Assembly: GCA_029961685.1 (NCBI GenBank)
Contig: JARWKL010000007.1
Coordinates: 7,150,708-7,214,707 of the forward strand
DNA length: 64,000 nt
Reading direction: 5' to 3'
DNA from: Aristolochia californica
Taxonomy: Eukaryota > Streptophyta > Magnoliopsida > Piperales > Aristolochiaceae
The notes under the pieces are model-generated. The model did no database searches. It saw nothing but the letters and a program-made list of their open reading frames with translations, and had not been told where the DNA came from. Shown here piece by piece: positions 23,203-33,578 of the stretch. The position numbers and the translations under genes were made by a program. Position 1 is the stretch's first letter; every line of letters begins with the position of its first letter.

Positions 23203-23210
23203 TATATAAA
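23203..23210 (+). promoter_or_regulatory. TATA box of the P450 gene
   Basis: TATATAAA lies 50 bases upstream of the P450 start codon at 23260 and is followed by a GA-rich tract. The spacing is short but compatible with a 5' leader of about 20-25 bases. Confidence 0.55.
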
Positions 23211-23259
23211 GAGAGAGAGAAATCAAGGACCTTTCATTCATCTACTATAAGCCTAAGCA

Positions 23260-24863
23260 ATGGGTTGTCCTTCCCTGCTCCACTCACTCTACCTTGCCCT
23301 CTCTTTACTGCCTCTTCGATCTGTAGCAGTGCAGTTCTCCATCCTACTCGTTTCTGTAGCTTCAGTAATTCAGTACCTGCAGCGTCGGAGACAGACCCTG
23401 GTGGAGTGGCCCATTCTGCGAAATTTCCCGTCCCTAGTTTGCAACATCCATCACTTCAATGACTGGATCACGGAGATATTCAGAGACCTGGTTGCGGCAC
23501 CTTCGTCTTCAACGGTCCTGTCTTCACAGGAATGGAGATTGTCTGCACTTGCAACCCCCAGAACGTCGAATACATGATGAAGACGAATTTCACTAACTTC
23601 GACAAAGGCCCCAACTTCGCTGAGATATTCGACTTCCTGGGTGCCGGGGTATTTAACGCCGATGGGGAGTGTTGGTTCTTGCAGAGGAAGATGGCGATCT
23701 CGCGGTTCATCTCCAAGAGGTTTCAGAGCTTCTATGCGGAGAAGAATCATGAGGTGGTGAGGGAAGGCCTCTTGCCTGTGCTGCAAAATGCTGTCTTAAG
23801 GGGTTTGACGCTGGATTTGCAGGAAGTGTTCAAGAGGCTTTCTTTTGATTCTACTTGTGCCTCTGTATTAGGAAGGAATCCTGGCTTTCTGTCTATGACT
23901 TTCATGGAGAATGGATTTTCGACGGCACTAGATACAGCGACTCGAGTTACTTTCTTGCGGCACACCGTACCGAGCTTCTTGTGGAAGACGATGCGGTTAT
24001 TGGGATTTGGATGGGAAAGGAAATACAGCCAAGCATGGCAGGCTTTAGATGATCACTTGGCAAGGTATATCTCTCTCAAGAAACAAGATCTAGCTGACGG
24101 ACAAGCAAGTGATGATCTGCTATTGGCGTATATGAGGTACAGAGGAGGAGGCACAGAAGTAGAAGAAGAAAAGTTTTTTCAGTCTATGGGAACTGAAAGA
24201 TTTCTCAGAGATACGGCCCTGACTTTCATCTTCGCCGGACAAGACACAATCAGCTCCGGTCTCACCTGGTTCTTCTGGTTGCTCTCAAAATCCCTTTCCG
24301 TAGAGGCAAACATACTGGAAGAGTTAAAACTCGTCATGTTCAAAGAGAAGACGCCGGACGCCGGGAGGAAGCCTCCATTGTTCATCTCTGCAGATGAACT
24401 AAAAAACCTGAATTATCTTGAAGCCGCCATACTCGAATCCATGAGACTAAATCCTCCAATACCCATTGAGCACAAAGGCGCGAAGAAGGAGGATGTACTC
24501 CCAGATGGAACCGTTGTGAGACCAGGGATGATAATCTTGTACTCATTGTACTCCATGGGACGGATGGATTGGATATGGGGAGACGACTGCTTGGATTTCA
24601 AACCAGAGAGGTGGATCGATGAGAAGGGAAAGATTAAACACGAATCTGCTTCCAGGTATCCGGTGTTTAATGTCGGGCCAAGAGCTTGTTTAGGCAAAAG
24701 AATGGCTCTAACCATAATGAAGATGGTAATCGCTGCTATTCTCCTCAACTACCATGTTGAGGTGGTGGAAGGTCAGTCCATCTCCCAGGTACCATCAGTT
24801 ATATTGAAGATGAAAAAAGGGTTGAAGGTTACAGTCACAGAGAGGAAAGATTTATTCAGCTAA
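23260..24863 (+). pseudogene. Cytochrome P450, CYP96/MAH1-like, with one-base frameshift
   Basis: The intronless gene encodes an N-terminal membrane anchor (MGCPSLLHSLYLALSLLPL), a linker with NIHHFNDWITEIF, and the P450 body. Visible motifs are the I-helix AGQDTISSGLTWFFWLL, the ExxR as ESMR, MGRMDWIWG, FKPERW, and the heme loop FNVGPRACLG with its cysteine. These match plant CYP96A (CYP86 clan) enzymes, such as the Arabidopsis mid-chain alkane hydroxylase MAH1, which act at the ER on fatty chains. Around 23491-23493 one base is missing in GACCTGGTTGC. The frame before it ends at 23577, while the frame carrying GCGTFVFNGPVFTGM continues the protein. Except for that base the gene is complete. 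The lesion may be a real null allele or a sequencing error. Confidence 0.85.
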
Positions 24864-26225
24864 ACAGTTCTGGAAGAAGAAGAAGAGAGCTTCTGTAATG
24901 TTAGTAGATCTGCAACAAATGATTAAATAAGAGAAAATTCTTACTTTGGGTAGTCTTCAAAATTTCTCTTGCCCAAGAATATATTTCAATCAAAAGGAAA
25001 TACTTGGTAAAAAATCATCATCAGTACTTAATGAGGCCACCACCTCCTACCTTAAAACGATCCAACCATTTTTGCCCTTGAACATTGACTAGCACGGCCA
25101 TGGCCTCCTTAAAGTCCGATGCAGGTGGAACGATGAAAAGAAAGCAAAGATAATTTAGCCAGATAAAAGTGGATGAGAATTACAAGTTTGGAAAAACTTT
25201 CAAGGTAATTGAGAAATGGATTTAACTAATGGAACTAATATTTTGTGGATGCAAATTGGGCGGGATTCTTAAAATAAAAAAATTTAAAAGTGTTTTTGAA
25301 AGATAAAGGTTTATAACTTGAAGATATGCCAATAAAAGATCATTCATTCTTTTACTCATAGTTTGGTAGGTATTTATAGTTTCTCCAAATCAAACTAGTC
25401 GTTATTTGCTTGTTTACAAAATTCAATACTTTGATTGATCAATCACGAGTAAGTGGTTAAACTATCAATCGATCATAATGGCTATTTTTTCTGTCAGGCA
25501 TTAAATTATTGATCAATCATTATGTTACTGTTGGTCTAGTGGTTATTGTCCATGGTTGATTGATCAATCGAAATTCTCTCTGTGAATACAAGTATGCTCG
25601 ATCAATGTATTTTCTGTTGATCGATTATGTTTGAAGTCCCTTACTTGTGAGGTTTCCATTAGGAAAATGCAAGGGGAAGGGACCCCTAAGGGAGTTCACC
25701 TATCTCCTTAGTATACAAGAGGGACAAGTTCTCTTGTTTTGCATAAAGGAGGTTAGGGTTCCCTTAAGGATGAGCTCCATATCATAGTAAACAAGTCAAG
25801 AACCCCATTCAAAGGGTGGGAGAAAAACTCAACTATAAATTTATATTTCTTATGTCATATAATTTATTTATTTATTACTAATTTAAATATAAATATATTT
25901 TTAAGTATAATAATGCATAATGGATAATAATTTTGAATCACCAAAGAGATGGAATATAAAGGGTTTTCCAATTAAATATATAGTATTTTAAAATATATTA
26001 AATTTATAAATTAGAATCTCTTATGTTTATTGACTTTTCGTGGTATTGTTACGGGAGAGTTTCAAAATTCGAATCTTTTTATTATAATTTTGCGTTTGGT
26101 ACTCATCAATTACAGAAATTATACATAAGGGCGTCTTACCAAAAAAATTACATATGCCGACAAAACGACAAAAATCATCCACGAGGCCCATTTGACGATC
26201 TTACCCCCATCACGGCCGTCGGGTC
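24864..26225. other. Spacer with GATCAATCG-rich segment; no gene recognised
   Basis: The P450 3' flank comes first. At 25020-25160 the minus strand has a short open stretch (PPASDFKEAMAVLVNVQGQKW and following) that looks exon-like but was not identified. At 25430-25640 several copies of TTGATCAATCA or ATCGATCA-type words form a patchy palindromic cluster. The remainder is AT-rich, with nothing else seen. Confidence 0.45.
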
Positions 26226-26963
26226 TCACGAAGCTAGCGACCCGACCAAGTCGCTGAAATTGAGCTGCCTCGCAATCTCATCCAGCTGCTTCTTTACGCT
26301 CATGTCGATGAGCTTCGAACCGGAGCTGCCGTACCTGACCGTGAATCCGGCCACCAGCGATGGGTCGATCACCGTCTTGATCCTCACGTTCTTCGACCCC
26401 GTCAGCCTCTGCACTCCCTGCGCGATCTGCGCCAGGTGTTGCGACTCCAGCTTCACCACCGACGACACCACCGCCAGCTCCGTGTCCGTCATTTTGTTGT
26501 ACACCACCTCGAACTCCTTCACGATGTCCATGATGATCTCTACCCGCTTCATGTCCACGACGATGTTCAGGAAGTTCGCCGTGTGCGGCTGCAGCTTCGA
26601 CTCCGTCGCGATATCGTCCAGGACTTTCCTCTTCTTCTCTATGGCGATTGTCGGATTCTGGAAGAAGTTGAACACCTCTGGATCGGAGAAGACCTGCTCC
26701 ACTTTCTCCATGTCCGCGCTGGTCAGTTCCAGAGTCCCGTTCGACTTCGCCACGTCCGCCAGTGCCGACGCGTAGCTGCCGGCCGCCGTGTCCATCATCC
26801 TCGCCCCGCCTGCGGGTTTCCGCTTGGCGACGAGTTTGACGGCCAGTTTGAAGCCGGAGAATGTGGAACGGAAGGCGAGGGTTTGAGATTTGACAGCAAG
26901 TCGGGTCGTCGTCGGGAGCTTTGCTCGGAAGGCGATCGGCGCTTGCTGAAGAGCGGCGGCCAT
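26226..26963 (-). CDS. ATPD: Chloroplast ATP synthase delta subunit
   Basis: The single-exon 245-residue protein begins MAAALQQAPIAFRAKLPTTT, a Ser/Thr/Ala/basic chloroplast transit peptide of roughly 60 residues. The OSCP/delta domain follows (TAAGSYASALADVAKSNGTL, then VFSDPEVFNFFQNPTI and RIKTVIDPSLVAGFTVRYGS). In plastid F-type ATP synthase the delta subunit is the stator link between CF1 and CFo on the thylakoid. The frame stays open far upstream, but the ATG at 26963 gives the family's normal length (Arabidopsis AtpD is of similar size) and a proper transit peptide. It is divergent from the BAHD gene at 27788, with 0.8 kb between the starts. It is an ordinary housekeeping gene sitting inside the BAHD family region. 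Confidence 0.95.
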   Translation of the reverse strand: MAAALQQAPIAFRAKLPTTTRLAVKSQTLAFRSTFSGFKLAVKLVAKRKPAGGARMMDTAAGSYASALADVAKSNGTLELTSADMEKVEQVFSDPEVFNFFQNPTIAIEKKRKVLDDIATESKLQPHTANFLNIVVDMKRVEIIMDIVKEFEVVYNKMTDTELAVVSSVVKLESQHLAQIAQGVQRLTGSKNVRIKTVIDPSLVAGFTVRYGSSGSKLIDMSVKKQLDEIARQLNFSDLVGSLAS

Positions 26964-27293
26964 TTTCGAATCTCCGCCCTGATTTTTCTTTTGCCTCAAT
27001 TTCGGATGAGGGAACGAGAGGCAAAGGGGTTTTGATGGGAATTGACGGCTGTGATTCGATTGAGTGGGAAAGGGGTTTTGATCGGATAAGCTTATCTTGA
27101 TTGTTTGGAGAGAAAGGAGAAGGCGAACTCTTGTGGTCGATATCGAGTCTAACAAATAGCAGGTAGCGATCCTGCAGCGTTGGCGGCTTATCTTCATCTT
27201 CTCGTCTCGCTCGTCTCTCATGAAAATTTTCTCTCACAAAAAGATAGAATAATTGAGAATTGTTGTTCACACATTCTTTTCGCTCACACGCTC

Positions 27294-27294
27294 A

Positions 27295-27326
<32 letters not shown>

Positions 27327-27327
27327 T
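27294..27327. repeat. (CACTCT)n microsatellite
   Basis: About six CACTCT hexamers lie in the 5' flank of the minus-strand ATP synthase delta gene, about 330 bases upstream of its ATG. On the transcript strand it reads AGAGTG repeats and may be promoter or leader sequence. Confidence 0.85.
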
Positions 27328-27787
27328 CCATTATGGCGTGATCTATTATTCTTTAATATTATAAAAAAAAAATCGATCTATATAAATTTTTATATCATAT
27401 TATATTAAAATAATAAATATTTTAAAAATAAAATTATTTTTATATAACTATAATATTAAAAATATAAATTAATTTATTTAGATTTAGATTAGAATAGGTT
27501 GAGCATAGGCCATTTTTTGTGAAATATGATGCTTAGATGTAGGAGAGGTCATATATGGGAATAATGTGGTTTGGCTGGCCTCGCTCAACGGGTATTGGCT
27601 GTGATTACGGATGCTCATTCGATTGACAAATCTCTCGCCTTTGTCGGCTATGATCCATTGGGTACTTGTGTCGCTATCTTCAGTGGAACATTTGAACGAG
27701 GTAGATCTCCTAGATTTGTCTTTATATCTCATTCCAATTATTTGACTCTCCTCCGGTTGCTGAACTGTTCTGAAATTTTTCCTCCCA

Positions 27788-29143
27788 ATGGCCGCAACTA
27801 CGAGCGCCGTCAAGGAGCTACAGCGGCTGTGTGTATCGCCTCCACCCGGGTCGGTTGCCTCTGCCACCATTGAACTCTCCTTCTTCGACGTCATTTGGCT
27901 GATTGTGCATCCCGTTAAACGACTCTTCTTCTTCCACCTCCCGGTCTCCACCGATGACTTCCGAGACTCGCACTTCCCTGCACTCACGGAAGCTCTTTCC
28001 CTCGCTCTCAAGATCTTCTATCCTCTCGCCGGGACATTGACCCACTCTCCGGACGATCCCGATGACCCCATCATCTGCTACGTCGATGGCGACTCCGTCC
28101 CGCTCACGCTCGCCGAATCCAACGGCGACTTCGCTCGTCTGAGTGGAGATCAGATGAGAGACGTTGAAGAGCTTCACCCTTTGGTGCCTGCTCTACCGGA
28201 GCAGGAGGATCCGGAGAGGAAGCCCCTCTTAGCTTTGCAGGTAACGCTCTTCCCCGGCTCCGGCGTCTGTATCGGTATCACCGTACATCACTCTGTGGCC
28301 GACGGCAGCAGCTCCATCAGGTTCATGAAATCGTGGGCTTCCATTTTCAAGGCTGGCGGCGACACTACCGTCGTGAAGCCCCTCCCCTCCTTCGACCGCT
28401 CTGTCGTCGGCGAGCTCCAGCAGCTGAGGAGGGACTTCTTGGATTACATAAAGCGAATCGAAATTCCGGAAAGCAGTAACAACCCGGTTGCCGAGCGGGT
28501 TCCAGTCGGCCGAGTCGTCCTGGCCACCTTCGTTCTGACTCGGTTCCAAATCCAGAAGCTTCGTGATCTTGTCTCCTCAGGCGGCCGCGACGTGGGTCCC
28601 AGACCATCAACTTTTGTCCTGACGCTCACTTACACCTGGCTCTGCTTGATCAAAGCACGTGGCCTCTCAGAGCGAAAATCGGTCTACTGCGGTTTCGCGG
28701 CGGACTTTCGGACCCGGCTCCGTCCACAGGTTCCAGATACCTTCTTCGGAAACTGTATCGGAGCGATTTTCGCAGAGGGGAGAACGACGGATCTGACTCG
28801 GGGAGACGGACTGGCGGCCGGGTCCGAAGTGATTCAGAGAGCTATTCGAGAAGTGGCCGATGAACCGATGAGAGACGCCGGGTTTTGGATTCACAAGTTC
28901 ATAAATCTGCGGAGTGAGCGACTCGTCTCTGTTGCAGGATCGCCGAGAATTCGGGTATACGAGACGGACTTTGGATGGGGTGCACCAAGGAAGGTTGAGA
29001 TAATGTCGATCCTGGACGGCGGGGCGATATCATTGGCTGAGAGTAGAGATGAACCAGGTGGGGTGGAGATAGGGTTGGGGGGCCTACAACCGGAAGTGGA
29101 GCTCTTTGCTTCATTCTTTGAGGAGGGTCTCAGATGTCCGTAG
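27788..29143 (+). CDS. BAHD acyltransferase (malonyltransferase-like), intact copy 3
   Basis: This intronless gene encodes 451 residues. The N-terminus has RLCVSPPPGSV and LSFFDVIWL. The active-site HxxxD is HSVAD (about 168-172) in VHHSVADGSSSIRFMKSW, with FFGNC (not YFGNC) before the C-terminal half and DFGWG at about 394-398. It is full length for the clade that acylates anthocyanins and phenolic glycosides. The active-site variant HSVAD, against HVVTD and HVVAD in the other intact copies, and the lower overall similarity make it the most divergent intact member here. It is likely a cytosolic acyl-CoA-dependent transferase. The substrate is not predictable. A minus-strand copia fragment lies just downstream. 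Confidence 0.92.
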   Translation: MAATTSAVKELQRLCVSPPPGSVASATIELSFFDVIWLIVHPVKRLFFFHLPVSTDDFRDSHFPALTEALSLALKIFYPLAGTLTHSPDDPDDPIICYVDGDSVPLTLAESNGDFARLSGDQMRDVEELHPLVPALPEQEDPERKPLLALQVTLFPGSGVCIGITVHHSVADGSSSIRFMKSWASIFKAGGDTTVVKPLPSFDRSVVGELQQLRRDFLDYIKRIEIPESSNNPVAERVPVGRVVLATFVLTRFQIQKLRDLVSSGGRDVGPRPSTFVLTLTYTWLCLIKARGLSERKSVYCGFAADFRTRLRPQVPDTFFGNCIGAIFAEGRTTDLTRGDGLAAGSEVIQRAIREVADEPMRDAGFWIHKFINLRSERLVSVAGSPRIRVYETDFGWGAPRKVEIMSILDGGAISLAESRDEPGGVEIGLGGLQPEVELFASFFEEGLRCP

Positions 29144-29229
29144 GACCCGAGTATTGCAGGGGTGTCCTTTAAATCCGTGTAAGAAGAAAAGTAACGTTTT
29201 CTAGCCTCCTTTATTGATTTTGTAGAGCA

Positions 29230-30590
29230 TAACCTCTATTCAGAATTTCCAATATGTAGAAATTGATAAAATAATATTTGTTATGCTATTATTTAATTGA
29301 TATATGTATTTACAGTTACAAAATGATAAAAAGATTTACAACAAGTGTATATGACTGTAGAGTTAGAAATTGAGACAATCTTAACTTCTTTTATCATGAT
29401 CATCTTTATCTCTATCATGCCCCCCGTAAGGTGAAGCTTTGAGAAGAGATTTTAATCTTGGTCTTCAAGAGGATAAAGCGTGTTCGGGGAAACGGTTTAG
29501 TAAGAGCATCTACTAATTGATCAGTAGATAATACATGAGTCACCACTCTGAACGTGTTTTCGAATGAAGTGATAATCAAAAGCTATATGTTTCATGCATG
29601 AGTGAAAACTAGATTTGAGCATAAATTGATAGCACCTATGTTGTGGAAGAAAAACATGTAGGTTAGTGAGAAGAGGTCAAATCCAACGAATCTAAGCTGC
29701 AGTGGTTGCAACAAATCGATATTCCACCTCGGTAGAGAATCGAGTCACTACCCATTGCTTCTTAGAACTCCAAGAGATAGGATTGCGAGCAAGGTAAACA
29801 ATATAGGCACCGGTTGAAGTAAAATTATTTTTGTTACCTGCCCAATCAACATAAGAGAACGCATGAAGGGACAAAGAAGATTATCGATATAAGACGATAC
29901 CATGATCTAAAGTCCCACAGAGATATCATAACAAACGTTTAATAACATCCCAATGATCAGTAGTGGGGCAATGCATCAACAAACAGAGATAACTTATTTA
30001 CCACATAAACAATGTTAGGGCGAGTGAGAGACAAATATTGCAGACTTCCAACAATCGTTCGTTATTCAGATGTACCAGAGAGTATCGTGCCAGACTGAAG
30101 TGTGAGTGTAGATGATGTGGCAAGGGGTGTAGCGACAGGCTTTGCATTGGTCATGCGTGTGCGAGCAAGGAAATCACATATATACCGGCGTTGAGGGAGA
30201 ATAATGCCTTGAGAGAATGAGGAACAACTTCAATACCGAAAAAATAAGCCAAGGGGCCAAGATCCTTGAGTGAGAATCTCTTAGCAAGTAGGTGAATGAA
30301 TGTCGTCATAGCTTGATCATTGTTTCCTGTAATAATAATGTCATCAACATAGACCAGTATGTACAACACGTCTGAACCTTTGTGTGAGATAAATAAAGAT
30401 GAGTCTGCATGAGAGTTAGAGAAACCCAAAATAATGAAAAACTGGCGCAACTCATGATACCAAGCACGAGGTGTTTGCTTAAGACCGTAGAGAGCCTTGC
30501 GAAGTTTGCAGACATGATTCGGATTATCACGGTCAATGAAACCCGGTGGTTGTGTCATAAATACATCATCAGATAGAGTTATTTGGAGAA
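29230..30590 (-). mobile_element. Minus-strand Ty1-copia 3' fragment (RT, RNase H, LTR start)
   Basis: Reading leftward from about 30590, the reverse transcriptase has TLSDDVFMTQPPGF, CKLRKALYGLKQ, the catalytic YVDD in ILVYVDDIIITGN, and KRFSLKDLGPLAYFFGIEV. After broken sequence, RNase H appears at 29692-29874 ([20 protein letters not shown]). A polypurine tract (CTTACGGGGGGCATG on the minus strand, about 29417-29432) precedes a probable LTR start at about 29415. Gag, protease and integrase are absent, so it is a 5'-truncated insertion. Several frameshifts make it inactive. It lies between BAHD copies 3 and 4. Confidence 0.85.
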
Positions 30591-31166
30591 ACGAAAAGAA
30601 AAAGAAAAAATATAAGAGAGAAAAAGAAAATCTTATTAATCATAAAAAAAATTAAAATATTCTTTTTTTTCATTTTTCACTGTATCCAATCAAGATAAAT
30701 TATATTTTTCTTTTATTTTCTTTATCATTTTCCATTAACATCCAAATAAGGAAAAAAAAACTTATTTTCTTTTATTTCTTTTATTTCTTTTTCTTTTCTC
30801 TCGACTGTTTTTGTGTTCCTAACACTGCAACATAAAGAATGACAAAGGGAGAAGTTCTTCCTAAACCTCAATTTTCATTAATTTATTTTTTAAACAAATT
30901 TCACCCCTAGACCCGAGGGGTCAGCCGGAAGGTCCCCCACCTCCACAGTTGAAGGTATTTACCATTGATTCAATGTTGTATCTTCCAACTCCAATTTCAC
31001 GTATCGATATCTGATTACAGTTATCCAAGTCCGAGTTTATTCTCGTCCATTGAAAAATGGAGATAGTTCACGTCGACACCATTCAATTATAAAAATATAT
31101 CTTCAAACGTCCGATATGATCAACAGATACTGGGGCGTCCCATGCGAGGCAGAGAACAGAACCACC
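30591..31166. other. Spacer, no gene seen
   Basis: An A/G-rich then T/C-rich stretch at about 30590-30810 is followed by the 5' flank of the BAHD pseudogene. No coding or RNA gene was recognised. Confidence 0.5.
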
Positions 31167-32013
31167 ATGGAGTCAGTGAAAGTGGTCCAGCGGCTGCGAG
31201 TATCGCCGCCCCCGGGATCGGTTCCAGCTGCTGATCTCACTCTGACTTACTTCGACATCGTCTGGCTGGGCAGCCCTCCCAACCGACGTTTGCTGTTTTA
31301 CCGCTACAACAACAACACCGCCGGCCTTTCCCTTGTAAGGTGTCTGCATCGGAATCACCTTCCACCACGTGGTAGCTGACGGAAGCAGCTCCACCAACTT
31401 AATAAGAACCTGGGCTTCCATCTGTAAGGCCGAAGGCTGCGATGTTTCTATCGCCAAGAACCTTCCGCTATACGACCGTGCCCTCGTCGGAGACCTGGAG
31501 GAACTGAAGCGGAACCTGATAGCTGATATGAAAAAGATCCAACACGGTCCAAACTCGGAAGCAGCCTCGAGTTAGCCGAGTCTTAAGTCGAACTTTCGTG
31601 CTGACAAGGGCTCACATTGAGAAGCTACGCCATCGGTTAAAATCCAGCGGCAAAGACGTGGGTCCAAGGCCATCGACTTACACCATCACAACAGCGTACG
31701 TGTGGGTCTGCACGACCAAAGCCACCCGTGGGACAGCCGAGGGTGAGTCCGTCCATTTTGCCTCAGCGGTAGATTGTCGGAGCCGGTTGAACCCGCCGGT
31801 TTCAGCTACGTATTTCGGAAATTGCATCGGAGGAGCCTACGTGGAAGCGAGTTGACTGGGGAGAACGGATTTTGTGTAGCAGCAGTGGCGATTCACCGCG
31901 CGATCCGAGGGCTCGATGAGGGAGGAGTTCTTAAAGACGCAAACGGTTTGATTAAGAAATGGATCCGAATAGTGAATAAACGGGTTTTATTTTATTTTGT
32001 TATGTTTGGGTAA
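31167..32013 (+). pseudogene. BAHD acyltransferase pseudogene (copy 4)
   Basis: The start at 31167 reads MESVKVVQRLRVSPPPGSVP and LTLTYFDIVWL, very like the intact copy at 33579. About 100 codons, including the DFR.SHF region, are then missing. Similarity resumes in another frame near 31340 with HHVVADGSSSTNLIRTW and runs on to LPLYDRALVGDLEELKR. A stop follows, then LTRAHIEKLRH, GPRPSTYTITTAYVWVC and YFGNCIG. A small deletion at about 31850 shifts the frame again. The last 90 residues with DFGWG are lost near 31990, where AT-rich DNA and a TIR element begin. At least four lesions rule out function. Confidence 0.92.
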
Positions 32014-32094
32014 TAAAAAATATTTTTTAATCTTTTAATTTTTTTTTAAAAAGGCACGAAGAATGTAAAAAATTATTTACCTGAAAATTTTAAA

Positions 32095-33083
32095 CAATTT
32101 TACTAAATTACCTATTTTCAAACAAATATTAGTAAAATAACCAATTTTCAAATTTAGCTTAAAATCCTCAACTTTGACCAATCAACAACACATGTGTATA
32201 TTCCAACTCGACGTGTCTGCTTGACCACTTATGTAGTACCACATAAACACGCCACATCAGCCAACATATAAGCATCTAGGTAGAATGTTGCATCATCATA
32301 ATGCCGCATATGCTCTCTCTATACCTTCTAATTTTTCTTTCATTTGCTCCCTCAACACTCCGATCTGGTTCCCTCTCAACATTCGCTCTCTCTCGACGCT
32401 CCTCTCAGCGACACGTACTTTCCCTTTTGACACTTTAGAGCTTCAACACTTTCCTCTTGTCCTCTCATCATGCTTGATTCCCTCTCGCTCGGCCAATGTC
32501 GATGCTCAGAAGAAGATTTTTTAATTAATTAATATACTAAATTTATATTTTTATTATTTTAAATAGAAAGTAATAAAATGTGTACTAACAAATAAGATTT
32601 TTAAAAACTAAAATTATTTTTATTATATAATATTTTAAATAATAAGATATCTTAAATCGATAATGAAATGTGTTAATTACATTACAAAATATTTTTAGAT
32701 AATTGATATGATTTTTGATATTTTGTTACAATAAATAGAAGGCAATTAAATACATACCAATAAATAAAATTTTAAAAACTATTTTTTTACAAAATATTAT
32801 ATTAATTAAAAACATCTTAAATCGATAATGTAAGGAATTTATTATATTAGAAAATTATTTTAAAATATTTAATAACTAATATATATATATATATATTTAT
32901 ATTAAATAGAAGGTAATGAAAAGTGTAAGACTCTTTTTTTAAAATTAAAAAAGAATTAAATCAGTAATAAAATAAAAAGAAGAGGAAAATAATATATTAA
33001 GTTGTGTATTTTTTATATTAAGTTTGGAATTTGGTTATTTTTGTCAATATTTGTAAAAAAAAGGGTAGTTTAGTAAAATTCTC
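32095..33083. mobile_element. AT-rich TIR element C (MITE/MULE-like)
   Basis: The left end AATTTTACTAAATTACC and the right end GGTAGTTTAGTAAAATT form terminal inverted repeats that match the starts of elements A and B. Inside are GACCAATCAACAACACATGT and CACGCCACATCAGCC, words also found in elements A and B. A pyrimidine-rich 300-bp block follows, then an A/T-rich core. No coding sequence was found. It lies just beyond the broken end of the BAHD pseudogene and may have helped truncate it. Confidence 0.55.
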
Positions 33084-33578
33084 TTAATTAAAACATATTT
33101 ACGTGTCTCACATCAGAACCTCCAATATCGAATAAATATAAGGAGATACGAATGGAAAAAGTCGGTGTTTACTGTCTTTAAAGTGTGCGTCCACGGTTTC
33201 AACTTTAGAGAATTATAGCGGGCCGAGCTGGTTTTGGAAGTTATTTCAGGGAAGGTAAATTCAGGTGGAACGTGGAAGCTTGTATTGGTTTTGTCTGTAC
33301 CAGTCTTCGTCTTCTGTTTTTTTGGTCTTATGGTTGGCTAGGAGTGGAGATGAAAATGATTGAGTGGAACATTTTGATTCGATTTTCTTGCCACGACAAA
33401 ATGGGAGATGTGATTCCATTTGAAGATCCGAATTCTGACCGGCTATTGCACTAAAAGACATTCAGCCAAAAAAACTTTGAAATAATAGCTAAATAAAAAA
33501 AATGATCGATGAAGAAGACGACTGAAGCCATTATAAGCCAGGCATGGCCGTAGGATTTCAGAATAGCAAGAAAATAAC

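Noticed and set aside
26964..27221. Longer start for ATP synthase delta at 27221
   Set aside because: The added residues do not look like a transit peptide and exceed the family length. The ATG at 26963 gives a normal precursor.
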